Origin: NP936 sp002726085 | GTDB taxonomy: Bacteria > Acidobacteriota > Vicinamibacteria > Vicinamibacterales > UBA8438 | DNA: 64,000 nucleotides | Direction: 5' to 3' | Assembly (NCBI GenBank): GCA_036012905.1 | Contig: DASCQF010000104.1 | Location: 1 to 64,000 of the forward strand | Part shown: positions 1-9,530 of the stretch, piece by piece | Layout of the letters: each line of letters begins with the position of its first letter | Numbering within the stretch: position 1 is the first letter of the stretch | The notes under the pieces: generated by a model | The model's input: the letters and a program-made list of their open reading frames with translations, nothing else | What the model was told of the DNA's origin: nothing | Database searches by the model: none | Made by a program: the position numbers and the translations under genes

Positions 1-44
1 ACACCGATCGTCACTGCGGTTTCGCTCGTGATACCGTTCGCCAT
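1..44 (-). CDS. 5' end of a gene leaving the window
   Basis: On the minus strand an ATG at 42-44 is preceded by a strong AAAGGAGG ribosome-binding site (about 7 nt spacing) and opens a reading frame MANGITSETAVTIG that runs off the left edge. Only 14 residues are visible, so no family can be named. The strong Shine-Dalgarno sequence is the sole reason to call it. Confidence 0.5.
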   Translation of the reverse strand, partial: MANGITSETAVTIG

Positions 45-134
45 GCCAGCCTCCTTTGGGCCTTGAGCCCGTGGTTGATTTGGGGACCGCAAGATACCCC
101 GTTTGGAGGCTGGCCCTCTCATCTCATCTGCGAT

Positions 135-154
135 CGCACGGCTGAAGCCGTGCG
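135..154. repeat. REP-like perfect palindrome
   Basis: CGCACGGCT and AGCCGTGCG are exact inverted copies separated by GA, giving a strong hairpin on either strand. It lies between two minus-strand genes, about 40 nt past the stop of the methyltransferase. There is no T-run, so it looks more like a dispersed REP-type palindrome than a classical terminator, although it could still protect the 3' end of the transcript. Confidence 0.5.
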
Positions 155-191
155 CCACAAACGGTCTGCGGCCCGCCGGCCCCATGGTTCG

Positions 192-785
192 TTACGCCCC
201 TCCCGGAGTAAGTATCGAGCTGTTACGCAGCGTGTCGTTCTCCATGTCGAACACGACGAGTCCGGTACCCGACCAGTGACCACACATCGTCAGATCGATC
301 TTCGTGTGTGAGATCCCGTCCCAGAACTCCCGCATGGCCGTATTGACGAAGATGTCGTCCAGCAACAGCAGGCCCTTGTAGCAATTCTGTGTCAGGAAGT
401 CGTACACCTCCTGTTCGAACACTCCATCGTGGTAGGTGTCGAGCAAGATGAGGGGGGAGGCCAATAGCTCGGCGCTATCCTCGAGCGCGTTCTTCACGCG
501 GAACTCGATGTTCGGCAGCTCGATCGGGCACTCTTTCAGATCTTCGACGTCGTAGGAAATCACCCGGTTGGCCAGGTTGTAGGACAGCGCCAGGGCCGAG
601 CACCCGTGGGAGGTGCCGAGATCGATGAAGGTAGCGCCGTCGAAATACGTGGAAAAGTGGACCAGCAGCCGGTAGTGCTCGACACCGGGCTGGGACCAGA
701 AGAACTCCGTATAGAATCCCGACACATACGGTCTGAACTGCTCCAGGTCCAACGATCCCATGTCTGCCAGATCGGTTCTCTCCAC
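192..785 (-). CDS. Class I SAM-dependent methyltransferase-like protein
   Basis: This 197-residue protein has a recognisable SAM-binding motif I (FIDLGTSHGCSALAL, about residues 53-67), followed by an acidic end of the next strand (VISYDVED) and an acidic LLLLDDIF segment typical of Rossmann-fold methyltransferases of the class that includes sugar and small-molecule O-methyltransferases. The substrate cannot be read from the sequence. The start is GTG at 783-785 with GGGAG upstream; an internal ATG eight codons later is an alternative. No signal peptide, so cytoplasmic. It is divergent from the heme/copper protein at 923. Confidence 0.7.
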   Translation of the reverse strand: MERTDLADMGSLDLEQFRPYVSGFYTEFFWSQPGVEHYRLLVHFSTYFDGATFIDLGTSHGCSALALSYNLANRVISYDVEDLKECPIELPNIEFRVKNALEDSAELLASPLILLDTYHDGVFEQEVYDFLTQNCYKGLLLLDDIFVNTAMREFWDGISHTKIDLTMCGHWSGTGLVVFDMENDTLRNSSILTPGGA

Positions 786-922
786 TCGCGCTCTCCCAGG
801 TCGAAAACGCCCGGCCAGCCCAGGCGCAAGTCGTGCCGGTTTCCCGGCCGGCCGCCATTGCCAAGCGGCGCCCAGGTACTTCCAAGTAGTCGGCTCTTCG
901 CCTGTGGTGTGAGGAACCCGTG

Positions 923-2404
923 ATGCAGATCAGACTGTTCGCCGGCGCAGTGACGATCCTGATGATGATGATGACTGTGGCGGCGACCGCGCAATCGATC
1001 GCCGGCAGTGATCCCCACCCGGCGGTGCATCTCTATGCCGCGGAGGAGCTCGGCATCGATCCGACGGCCGTTACCTTCACCAAGGACGTCGCGCCTATCC
1101 TGCAGCGGAGCTGTCAGGAGTGCCACCGGGCCGACGGCGGCGCGCCGATGCCGCTGACCACGTTCCAGGAGGTCAGACCCTGGGCGCGGTCGATCAAGCA
1201 GCGAACCGCCATTCGTGATCGCATGGGCGCTATGCCGCCCTTCTATGTCGAGAAAGACCTCGGCATTCTCGAGTTCAAGGACGATCCGTCTCTCAGCGAC
1301 GAGGAACTGGCCACGCTTCAGGCCTGGGTGGACAACGGGGCTCCGCAGGGCGACCCGGCGGACATGCCCCCGCCCCTCGAGTTCGCGAAGGCCGACGAGT
1401 GGACAATCGGCGAGCCGGACCTGGTGCTGCGATCGCGGGAAATGGTCGTCCCGGCGATCGGTCCGGACCGGTGGGGCGACATCGGCCTCGTGCCGACCGG
1501 GCTCACCGAGGACCGGTATGTGAAGGCGGTGGAGGTCCGCGAGTTCAACGACATCTCTGCCGACGCCGCCTCCGGCACGGTGGGCGGGCGTTACGTCTTT
1601 CACCACATGACCTATTCCTCAGGGGTCCTGAACGAGGAGGGCACTGGCATCGTCGGTGACACCCGGACGCGCTGGCCCATTCACGAAGTCGGCCGCAACG
1701 CCGACATCTTCCCGGAGAAATTCGGCACCCTCTTGCAGGCCAACTCTGCCCTGCACCTGGGCGCGAGCCACATTCACTCGAACGGCATCCAGGAGACCAC
1801 GGCGCATCTGGAGTTCGGCTTCATCTTCCACCCCAAGGGGTACGAGCCAGAATACGGTAATCGCGCACGCGTCCGTCTCGGGAACGGCACTGACATCGAT
1901 GTCATCCCCGGTAAGGCCGGGCAGGAATTCCACGCGTTTTCGGTGCTCGAGCAACACACCAAGATCGTCGCCTTCGAGCCACACCTCCACGCGCCGGGTA
2001 CGCGGATGTGCATCGAGGCGATCTGGGGCGCCAACCACTTCACGCTCAGCTGCGTCGGCTATGACCACAACTGGGTCAGGCAGTATGTCTACGACGACGA
2101 TGCCGCGCCGCTGCTGCCGAAGGGCACCATCATGCACGTCATCGGTTTCCTCGACACGACGGCGGCCAACGAGAACGTCGCGGACAACCGGAACTGGGCC
2201 GGCGGCGGCAGGCGGTCGGTGGCCAACATGTTCATCGACCTCGGCTATTCGGTCGAGCTCACCGAAGAGCAGTTCCAGGCCGAGATGGCCGAGCGACGGG
2301 CCGCGATGACGAGCCGGAACGACTACGACGTCGGGTGTCCGCTGTGCTGGGCGCCGGTCCTGCCAGAGGAGAGCACGACGACGGACGGCGGCGCACAGCC
2401 ATGA
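923..2404 (+). CDS. Exported heme / copper type II monooxygenase-like protein
   Basis: A signal peptide (about residues 1-23) precedes a single c-type heme motif, CQECH (Cys64, Cys67, His68), in a cytochrome-like domain. The C-terminal part resembles the copper type II ascorbate-dependent monooxygenase fold (PHM/DBM type): a His-His-Met at 227-229 resembling the CuH pair, and His-Leu-His at 354-356 with a methionine near 404 resembling the CuM site, followed by the usual PKGT and Asp-Thr-Thr-Ala-Ala-Asn segments. A CPLC motif lies near the C-terminus. Expected to act in the periplasm; the substrate is unknown. Start chosen at ATG 923 (GAGG, 8 nt spacing) rather than GTG 920. Its stop overlaps the next start (ATGA), so the two genes are translationally coupled. 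Confidence 0.72.
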   Translation: MQIRLFAGAVTILMMMMTVAATAQSIAGSDPHPAVHLYAAEELGIDPTAVTFTKDVAPILQRSCQECHRADGGAPMPLTTFQEVRPWARSIKQRTAIRDRMGAMPPFYVEKDLGILEFKDDPSLSDEELATLQAWVDNGAPQGDPADMPPPLEFAKADEWTIGEPDLVLRSREMVVPAIGPDRWGDIGLVPTGLTEDRYVKAVEVREFNDISADAASGTVGGRYVFHHMTYSSGVLNEEGTGIVGDTRTRWPIHEVGRNADIFPEKFGTLLQANSALHLGASHIHSNGIQETTAHLEFGFIFHPKGYEPEYGNRARVRLGNGTDIDVIPGKAGQEFHAFSVLEQHTKIVAFEPHLHAPGTRMCIEAIWGANHFTLSCVGYDHNWVRQYVYDDDAAPLLPKGTIMHVIGFLDTTAANENVADNRNWAGGGRRSVANMFIDLGYSVELTEEQFQAEMAERRAAMTSRNDYDVGCPLCWAPVLPEESTTTDGGAQP

Positions 2405-3414
2405 GGCGCAACCCCACCGGCGTCGCCCGGTCCGGCGGCAGGCTGCTGCTTGCGCTCGTGCTCGTGGCGCTGTTCGGCTTCCAGAGCGCCGAGGCCCAGA
2501 CCCGGTTCATGTATCTGCGGGGCCAGAGCATCCATCCCGCGTTCGAGGGCTGGTGGCCCAATGACGATGGGTCGTTCACGCTGTGGTTCGGCTACATGAA
2601 CTCGAACTGGGAGGAGGAGTTCGACGTCCCGTTCGGTCCCGACAACTACTTTGCGCGCACCGAGGCACATGCGCTCGACGATCTCGAGATGGACAAGCTT
2701 GTCGCCTCAGAGGTCGACCAGGGACAGCCGACGCATTTCTACCCGCGACGGAACCCCTTTCTGTTCACGATCCGCGTGCCGGCGGATTTCGGGGAGCAGG
2801 AACTGGTCTGGACGCTGACAACCCACGGGCGAAGGAACCGCGTCTTCGCGTCGCTGAGACCCGACTACCGGATGGACACACAGGTAATGTCCACGGAAGT
2901 GGGTGGCGCCTTTGGCAGCCTCGACGACCGTCTTCGCACGAATCTGCCGCCCGAGCTCGACGTCGAGGGGGAGAAGCAGCGCCGGGTCGAGGTTGGCGAG
3001 CCGGTGAGCCTGGTTGCGTTTGCCGAAGACCCCGACGACTTCCCGCCCAGGGCGGAACGCAGCCGGGTTCCGGAAACGTTGGACCAGTTGTACAGCACCA
3101 GCGGGGTCGGGTCGTCGGTGGTCAGCGGCGCTCCCGGCCTGCGACTCACCTGGATCGTCTACCGGGGGCCCGCCCGTCACGTTGCTTTCGAACCGGAGCA
3201 GCGGAAGGCGTGGATGGACTCGCGTGCGTGGGCGAACTCACCCTGGTCGCCACCTTACATCCTGCCCGAAACGCCCCCCGACAACAGATGGGTGGCCGAT
3301 GCGACCTTTCTGGAGCCGGGAGACTACGTGCTTCGTGCGATTGCCAGCGACGGGTCGCACTTCACCTACCAGAACGTCAGGGTAGAGGTGACAAGCGCAG
3401 ACGACGCACCCTGA
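2401..3414 (+). CDS. Exported protein of unknown function coupled to the heme/copper protein
   Basis: 337 residues beginning at ATG 2401, which overlaps the stop of the preceding gene by 4 nt. A clear signal peptide (hydrophobic segment about 14-30, cleavage near Ala-Glu-Ala-Gln) is followed by a tryptophan-rich, probably beta-rich domain (HPAFEGWWPNDDGSFTLWFG). No named domain was recognised. Translational coupling suggests it is a partner of the upstream monooxygenase-like protein, for example a subunit or periplasmic chaperone; that is inference. It is convergent with the DUF3179 gene, with only 24 nt between stops. Confidence 0.7.
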   Translation: MRRNPTGVARSGGRLLLALVLVALFGFQSAEAQTRFMYLRGQSIHPAFEGWWPNDDGSFTLWFGYMNSNWEEEFDVPFGPDNYFARTEAHALDDLEMDKLVASEVDQGQPTHFYPRRNPFLFTIRVPADFGEQELVWTLTTHGRRNRVFASLRPDYRMDTQVMSTEVGGAFGSLDDRLRTNLPPELDVEGEKQRRVEVGEPVSLVAFAEDPDDFPPRAERSRVPETLDQLYSTSGVGSSVVSGAPGLRLTWIVYRGPARHVAFEPEQRKAWMDSRAWANSPWSPPYILPETPPDNRWVADATFLEPGDYVLRAIASDGSHFTYQNVRVEVTSADDAP

Positions 3415-3438
3415 GCGCCGGCTTCGTTCCAAGGGGCG

Positions 3439-4452
3439 TCACTGATCCGCGTGCCACACCGTCGAGCGCGGAAAGAATCCTTGCCAGCCGAACCAGAAGG
3501 CGGAATGTCCGGCGACCCGGGTCAGCCGGCGCCCCTGGAGCGGTCCGTCGATGGCGACGCCATCGGAGAGCCGCCAGGTCGTTGCTGTCTCGTTGTCCCG
3601 TAGTGCCCGGCCGCCGTCGGTGAAACCGAAGGTGAGCACACTTCCGTCAAGACGCCGGTCGTAGACCTGTACAGGGGTGTCGACCGATGCGGCGGCCAGC
3701 AGCACTGGCAGATCGCCGACCGTCGTCGTCACCAGACGGACTTCGCGGATTTCGTCGATCGGAAACGCCGTCACGACGCCGCCCTGGCGGACCCCAAGGA
3801 TCCTCGTCTTGCCGTCCAGCCGCGGGTCGACGTTACGCCGACCGAGGATGCCGAGCTCGTTCGGGTTCCTGTTGTAGCTGTCGTACGGCGAACCACGCCG
3901 CGTGCGCTTCCGTAAGACCCGACTCTCTGGATACAGCGCCTTCCAGGCTTTCCAGGTCGTATGGAGCGACGGCACCGCCTGGAGCGTGTGGCCGTCGAGC
4001 GCGCCCCTGATGCCGATTCCGTCTACCTGAGTCCAGAGCGACTGGGTCTCTCGGTCGTACATCACGAGGCTGTCACGCAGCAGCATTCCGGAGACGCCGA
4101 ACGACAACGTCCGGTCCTCGATCTGTCTGGCATACACGATGCCAGTGCCGCAGAGCGGTCACCAGGTGACGGCGAGTGGCCGTCCCTCGAAGACGTCGTT
4201 GACGATTTCGTGCGCATCGAGCTGCCACGTGGAGTAGGCGCGCTGCTCGGTCTCGCCGACCAGGCCGATCATCAACTCGTCTTCGGCCAGGTACCGGTCG
4301 GCCTCTGCCACCGACTCGAACCGCGGGTCATCGATCGCAGGAATTGCGTCCCGCGGCAGCACCTGAAGCGGCTCTGTGAGACCCGGTTGTCCGGCCGTTG
4401 CCGTGGCCACGAGACCGGTTGCGACGACTACACCCGCCAGTGCTCTTTTCAT
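3439..4452 (-). CDS. DUF3179 protein, candidate selenoprotein (in-frame TGA at codon 98)
   Basis: Exported protein of the DUF3179 family (PF11376). The reading frame starts at ATG 4450-4452 (GGGGAG upstream, signal peptide to about residue 20), runs through HEIVND and AVTW, meets TGA at 4159-4161, and continues in the same frame with PLCGTGIVYARQ, FGVSGMLLRDSLVMYDR and a normal C-terminus. The family motif is V-T-Y-C-P-L-C-G-T, so the TGA sits exactly at the first, conserved cysteine, giving U-P-L-C. Read through, the protein is 337 residues with no other lesion. A hairpin at 4127-4145 fits a bacterial SECIS element. If selenocysteine is inserted, UxxC suggests a redox function; the family's true role is unknown. 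Alternatives are a nonsense mutation or sequencing error. It lies 164 nt downstream of the HDOD kinase gene. Confidence 0.75.
4127..4145 (-). promoter_or_regulatory. SECIS-like hairpin of the DUF3179 gene
   Basis: In the mRNA, CUGGCAU and AUGCCAG form a perfect 7-bp stem around the loop CGUGU. The loop begins after 20 nt following the UGA, and its second base is G. These match the published bacterial SECIS rules (apical loop 3-14 nt, G in its first two bases, UGA-to-loop spacing about 16-37 nt). Its function would be recruiting SelB with Sec-tRNA. Confidence 0.6.
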
Positions 4453-4616
4453 GATTCGCTCCCCGTGTGCTCCCCCCTCTCCCAGAACACCGCGGACGCG
4501 GTGGGCATTCCTGGTCGACTGCGCGGTGGCGCCGATCTGTGACCTATCGCACGGGTGGGGGAGCCTGGCTGGTCGGCCGCGGGCGCGGCGGACGGACGGT
4601 CTGTCGCTCGGTGGAG

Positions 4617-7256
4617 TCAGCCGTCTAGATGCGTCCCGAGCGCCCGTTGGATGTGGGCCACGAGCTCTTGCACATAGAACGGTTTCTTGAGGCAGACGAA
4701 GGCTCCGGCAGCCTCGGCGAGCTGAAAGTCAGTGTCTCTGGCCAGGCCGCTGATGATGATGACCGGGAGCGCGGGGAATCGCTTCTTGACCATTCTCAGC
4801 ACATCCGTGCCTCTCGTGCGGGGCATCTTCAAGTCCAGTACGAGCGCATCGTATGCTGCAGACGTCAGCTTCCTGATGCCCTCGTTGCCGTCCGACGCCA
4901 GGTCAACCTGATATCCCTCGAGCTGCAGCGCATCTTGCAGCATCTCTCGCAGGTCGACCTCGTCGTCGACAACCAGGATTCTGGCAGGACCCTTCTGGCC
5001 CTCGCCCACATCTTCCGGCGACTCTCCGTTGTCCGTGACCGGCTCGTCCGTCTCGGCGAGCACGGGGAGATAGACTGTGAACACCGCACCCTTTCCAGGC
5101 TCGCTGTCCGCCAGTATTCGACCGCCGTGCGCATCGATGATCGAGCGGGAGATCGCCAGGCCGAGACCGCTTCCTTCTCCTTCCGGCTTCGTCGTGAAGA
5201 AGGGGTCGAAGATGACCGGCAGATCGGCGCGTGCGATGCCGGGACCAGTGTCTCGTACTGCGACGACGACGTGTTCGCCACCAGACTCGCGTAGCGCCCG
5301 GATCGTGAGCTGACCGTCGCTTTCCATGGCATGGATGGCATTGATGACGAGGTTGAGAAATACCTGTTCGAGCTGTTTCGGGTCGGCTGCGGCGAGGACC
5401 GGAAGGTCTGATGGCAGATCGAGATTCAACTCGATGCCTGACGACTGGAGACGTCCTTCCAGCAGGCTCAGAACAAGTCGAATCACCTCGGCCACGTCGG
5501 TAGCCTCGATCTTGGGTGCCATGGGGCGGGCAAACCCCATCAGGTCTCCGATGATCTTCGAGATTCGAGTGCACTGCGCAATGATGGTTTCCACGGAACG
5601 TTTGGACGTGCCCTCGGTCAGGGTCGGCAGCAAGAGCTGCGCGCGCCCCGTGATGGTCATGAGTGGATTGTTGATCTCATGTGCCGCTCCGGCAGCCAGC
5701 CGGCCGACTGTCGCCAACTGTTCGCTCTTGAACAGCTGCTGACGTGTGGTTTCCGTCCGTCGAGCTGCCTGCGCCAAGTCCTCGGTGCGTTGATCCAGTC
5801 GCTCGATGAGTGCCAGGTTCTCCAGGGCGAGCGTGGCGCATTGCGCGTACTGTCCCAGGAGTTTTTGCGTTTCAGCATCACACGTCTCGTGTTCAATCGG
5901 CTCCAACAGCACTTCAGAAATGATCTGCGAGTCTGTCAGCGGCAGGCGGATTGCCGTCGGTCGGGCCAACAAGCTGGTCACCTCGCCGACGGCCTGCATT
6001 TCTTCGTTCCCAGAGGTCATGGCCTGCTTCAGCCAGGCCGTCGGGTCGCGTCGTTGCCGTTCGGTCACCTCGCCCTGGAGCGGCAGAGCCAGCTCCGTGG
6101 GAGCGGTCTGGTCCTCACGCGCCAGCCAGATTTCCACGCTGGCGCGGGTCGTGTCGGTTGCGACCGCCGCGACCATCTTGCAAGGGATCAGCTCCTGCAG
6201 GCCCTCCAGGATCAGACGCACACCCTTGCGACGGGACATAGGTGGCATGAGCTTCCGCGCTACCTCCGCCGCGGCGTCCAGAAACCGGTCGGTGCGACCA
6301 CGCCGACGATCGCGGAGAAGAAGCTCCTGCTGCAGCAGGCCGAGCTCGTTGTTCGCCCGGGTCACGGCCGCCAGGTAGAGTTCCGGCGTCGTCCCTTCCC
6401 AGTCAAAACAGCCGGACACCTCCTCGAACCGTCGCACGACCTCATGCGAGAGCGTGTCCAGCGACGAGAACGAGAGTCCCGTGGCCGCCGACAATCCTGG
6501 CAGGTCGAGCTCTTTCGTCGGGTTGCCGCTGTGGCCAAACCGGCGGAGATGACACAGGGTGTCTGCGCACTTGACGACAAACGCCAGTCGTTGCCGCGGG
6601 TCGTCTCCAAGATCCGACACCGGCTGATGATGCAGCCAGGCCACAGCCGTGAGTGATTCCGGGAATCGCCACTGTTCCATCAACAACCTGCCGGCGGTCG
6701 TGTGGCCAAGTCCGAGAGATGCCTCTTCTGCCGCGAGCAATGAGATCTGACGTTCGTGTGCCAGGTCGACAACGGCTTCATACTCGCTGTGATCCCACAT
6801 GGACAGTGTCAGCTTGCCGACGTCGTGCAACAGACCCGCCATGAAGGCCTCCTGCGACTGGCTGAAGCCCAGTGCGACGGCGAGGAGCTCACTCGCGATG
6901 GCACACGCGATGTTGTGATGCCAGAAGTCCCTGAGCACGAATTTCTCGCCGCTCGGGCTCTTGAAGACCTCCATGACCAGAACGGACAACGCGACGCTGC
7001 GGAGCAGCGACGTGCCCAGGACCAGCGTCGCGCGCTCCACGGTGCGAACACCCGTGGAAAGCCCTATGTGGCTGGAGTTGGCGATCTGGAGCACCTTCGC
7101 GCTCAGCGCCTGGTCCGTCTCGATGACCTTTCCGATGTCCCGGAGCCCGACGTCATCATCGGCGGCCATGTCGAGGAGACGCATGGCCACCGGTGGCAGC
7201 GTCGGCAGATCCTTCAGGTCTTCGATAAACCTTCGAATGGAATCCGCTCGTGACAT
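4617..7256 (-). CDS. HDOD-domain hybrid sensor histidine kinase
   Basis: An 879-residue cytoplasmic signalling protein. Domains in order: HDOD (about 10-210, with PTLPPVAMRLLDMA and a VLQIANSS segment), a GAF-like region (about 330-480), a HisKA dimerisation/phosphoacceptor helix (LAAGAAHEINNPL), a HATPase_c domain with N box NLVINAIHAM, DTGPGI, FDPFFTTK and GSGLGLAIS, and a C-terminal receiver domain with VVDDE, the phosphoacceptor Asp in LVLDLKMP, and the KKPF lysine. No membrane segments, so an internal cue is likely. Start ATG 7254-7256 has GAGG upstream. HDOD proteins usually regulate motility, cell cycle or biofilm; the target here is not evident from its neighbours. Confidence 0.92.
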   Translation of the reverse strand: MSRADSIRRFIEDLKDLPTLPPVAMRLLDMAADDDVGLRDIGKVIETDQALSAKVLQIANSSHIGLSTGVRTVERATLVLGTSLLRSVALSVLVMEVFKSPSGEKFVLRDFWHHNIACAIASELLAVALGFSQSQEAFMAGLLHDVGKLTLSMWDHSEYEAVVDLAHERQISLLAAEEASLGLGHTTAGRLLMEQWRFPESLTAVAWLHHQPVSDLGDDPRQRLAFVVKCADTLCHLRRFGHSGNPTKELDLPGLSAATGLSFSSLDTLSHEVVRRFEEVSGCFDWEGTTPELYLAAVTRANNELGLLQQELLLRDRRRGRTDRFLDAAAEVARKLMPPMSRRKGVRLILEGLQELIPCKMVAAVATDTTRASVEIWLAREDQTAPTELALPLQGEVTERQRRDPTAWLKQAMTSGNEEMQAVGEVTSLLARPTAIRLPLTDSQIISEVLLEPIEHETCDAETQKLLGQYAQCATLALENLALIERLDQRTEDLAQAARRTETTRQQLFKSEQLATVGRLAAGAAHEINNPLMTITGRAQLLLPTLTEGTSKRSVETIIAQCTRISKIIGDLMGFARPMAPKIEATDVAEVIRLVLSLLEGRLQSSGIELNLDLPSDLPVLAAADPKQLEQVFLNLVINAIHAMESDGQLTIRALRESGGEHVVVAVRDTGPGIARADLPVIFDPFFTTKPEGEGSGLGLAISRSIIDAHGGRILADSEPGKGAVFTVYLPVLAETDEPVTDNGESPEDVGEGQKGPARILVVDDEVDLREMLQDALQLEGYQVDLASDGNEGIRKLTSAAYDALVLDLKMPRTRGTDVLRMVKKRFPALPVIIISGLARDTDFQLAEAAGAFVCLKKPFYVQELVAHIQRALGTHLDG

Positions 7257-7455
7257 GCCATCCTCGTGCGCGATTGCACCAGCACAGGCATCCGTTCTAC
7301 CCCCAAGGATGAGGAATGCGCGCGTGAGATGAAACCGATGAGCGCCAGTCGGGTGTATCGGATCGAACGGCGGGAAAGTGCAGACCAGATCGGCTAGTGA
7401 GCCATCTTGGCGACCGGATCGGAACCCCGAGGGATCTTGCCGTCGAACGGCGTCT

Positions 7456-8007
7456 TTACCGCACCGGCTCGTCGCCCATGGGCACGCTCGCGGGTGGGAC
7501 GATCCCGTTCATGCGCGCGTAGACCACCATCTGCCCATAATGATTGAAGCTATGGAAGGCAACGCCCGCGGCCACCGCGGCTCGCGGCTGTTGTCCGAAA
7601 GCAGAGGCCACTGGGGTCAGGTGGTTGTCGGTGGTCAATGACGCCATCGCTGTGCGCGCATACGCGATCGAGTCCGTCAGAAACGCAATGATCTCCGCCT
7701 TTGACCGGACATCGTCGGGGCCATTGTTGTGCGTTCCCGGCCCGTACGGCGATCGCTCTTCCAGCACGCGGGCCGACGTCATGAAAATCATCGTCGCCAG
7801 GTGCTTGATCTGTTCGCCAAATGTGCGGACACCCGCAAAGTTGCCGTGCGTGGGCGCGAAGCCGTACTTGTCGGCCGGCATCGCTTCGGCCAGAGATAGC
7901 ACATCGTGTTCGACCAGCGTCACCTGATGGTCGTACATCGTGGCGACCGGCTCCTGCGTCTTGAGCGTTCCGGCCGCTAGCATCATCAGAACGAGCATGT
8001 GCCGCAT
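7456..8007 (-). CDS. DinB-family protein, exported
   Basis: 183 residues from ATG 8005-8007 (AAAGG upstream; a longer frame to 8049 lacks one). After a short hydrophobic N-terminus it shows the DinB/YfiT four-helix pattern: ADKYGFAPT, EQIKHLATMIF, and HSFNHYGQMVVYARMNGIVPP, with histidines at the positions that bind a divalent metal in the family. Some family members are metal-dependent thiol transferases; the substrate here is unknown. Divergent from the MFS transporter gene. Confidence 0.8.
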   Translation of the reverse strand: MRHMLVLMMLAAGTLKTQEPVATMYDHQVTLVEHDVLSLAEAMPADKYGFAPTHGNFAGVRTFGEQIKHLATMIFMTSARVLEERSPYGPGTHNNGPDDVRSKAEIIAFLTDSIAYARTAMASLTTDNHLTPVASAFGQQPRAAVAAGVAFHSFNHYGQMVVYARMNGIVPPASVPMGDEPVR

Positions 8008-8208
8008 CTTGAACCTTTCTTCCGACTTTGCGTCGCGCCTTGCTGGCATTGTACCGTCGGAGTCACCCGAGTTCCGAGCACACCCCTAGCGTCCCCAGGT
8101 TGATGGCCCCATTGCCCCTTCTCGGCCAAACAGCGTAATCTTTGCCCTGCGGAAGCGCGCCCCACTTGGCCCTGGCGTTCGAGCGACGTCATGTGCGGAG
8201 CAACCGAC

Positions 8209-9441
8209 ATGTCAAGTACGGAAGCCCAGACCACCAACCGCTGGCTCCCCGTCGTGGGCGGTGTGTCGATGAATCTCGCCCTCGGGTCGCTCTATGCCTG
8301 GAGCGTGTTCGTCAGCCCGCTCGAAGCCGAATTCGGCTGGACTCGCACGCAGACGTCCTGGGTGTTCTCGATCGCCATCGTCACGTTTGGCACCTCGTTC
8401 ATGCTCGCCGGTCGCATTCAGGACCGGCGCGGTCCGAGAATTCCCGCCGCCATAGGGGGCACGCTCGTAGGATTGGCGTTCATTCTCGCCAGCTTCACGA
8501 GCTCTCTGACCTATTTGTATGTCGCGTTCGGGTTCCTCGTCGGTCTGGGCAACGGGTTCGGGTACGCCACCCCTATTCCGGTTGGGTCGAAATGGTTTCC
8601 CGACAAGCGCGGCCTCGTTGTCGGCCTGATGGTGGCGGGCTATGGCGGTGGGTCGGCGATTGTCGGACCCGTGGCAACCGCGCTCATCGCACGAGTTGGC
8701 TGGCGGCCGACGTTTCAGATCATCGGGGTGATTCTGTTCCTGATGTGCATGGTGGGCACCTGGCTGCTCAAGAATCCGCCCGCCGGGTATCGGCCAGATG
8801 GATGGAGTCCGCAGGAGGCACCGGCGGAGCGCACGCTGCGCGATATTCCGACCGGTGAAATGGTGCGGATGTCGACGTTCTACGCCCTCTGGGTGGCCTA
8901 CTGTCTGGGCACCACGGCCGGGCTGATGATCATCAGCCAGCTGGTGCCGTTTGCGCAGAGCGCGGGGCTGGTCGGGGCAGCGGCCGCCTTTGCGATTACC
9001 GTCGGGGCACTCGGCAGCACCAGTGGGCGCATTGCCTCTGGGTGGATGTCGGACATCGTTGGTCGTCTCGCCACCTTGCGGATCATGATTCTGGTCTCGG
9101 CCATTGCCATGCCGGCGCTGTTTCTCCTGCGCGAACAGGCGGTCCTGCTCTATGTGTTCGTGTTCGCCGTCTACTGGTGCTTCGGCACGCAGCTCTCGGT
9201 GTTCGCCACCACGGCGGCAGACTTCTTTGGCACGAAGGATCTCGGCCTGAATTACGGCCTGCTGTTCACGGCGTATGGCGTTGCCGGCTTCCTGGGTCCG
9301 TTCATCGGGGGTCAGGTCTACGACCGGTTCGAGAGCTACGGGAACGCCTTCTTCATCGCTGCCGCCCTCGCCGTGGTGGCCCTGGTCGCGCTCGCCCTCG
9401 CGCGTCCCCCCCGTCGAGATGCGGTGTCTGCAGCGACCTGA
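8209..9441 (+). CDS. MFS transporter, OFA (oxalate/formate antiporter) type
   Basis: 410-residue integral membrane protein with about 12 predicted helices. The N-terminus (SMNLALGSLYAWSVFVSPLE) and loop 2-3 (GRIQDRRGPR) are characteristic of the oxalate/formate antiporter branch of the major facilitator superfamily, whose members exchange small carboxylates. The substrate cannot be assigned. The start was set at ATG 8209 because GGAG lies 8 nt upstream; an in-frame ATG at 8191 has no such site. A Tat-exported DsrE-like protein follows 131 nt downstream. Confidence 0.85.
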   Translation: MSSTEAQTTNRWLPVVGGVSMNLALGSLYAWSVFVSPLEAEFGWTRTQTSWVFSIAIVTFGTSFMLAGRIQDRRGPRIPAAIGGTLVGLAFILASFTSSLTYLYVAFGFLVGLGNGFGYATPIPVGSKWFPDKRGLVVGLMVAGYGGGSAIVGPVATALIARVGWRPTFQIIGVILFLMCMVGTWLLKNPPAGYRPDGWSPQEAPAERTLRDIPTGEMVRMSTFYALWVAYCLGTTAGLMIISQLVPFAQSAGLVGAAAAFAITVGALGSTSGRIASGWMSDIVGRLATLRIMILVSAIAMPALFLLREQAVLLYVFVFAVYWCFGTQLSVFATTAADFFGTKDLGLNYGLLFTAYGVAGFLGPFIGGQVYDRFESYGNAFFIAAALAVVALVALALARPPRRDAVSAAT

Positions 9442-9530
9442 GCGACCTGACAGGCTATAGTGTCTGGGTGACAGTTCCCGCGTCGGGTCGAGTGGGCTGT
9501 CGTCATGATGGGAGTCTTGGAAGCATCACA

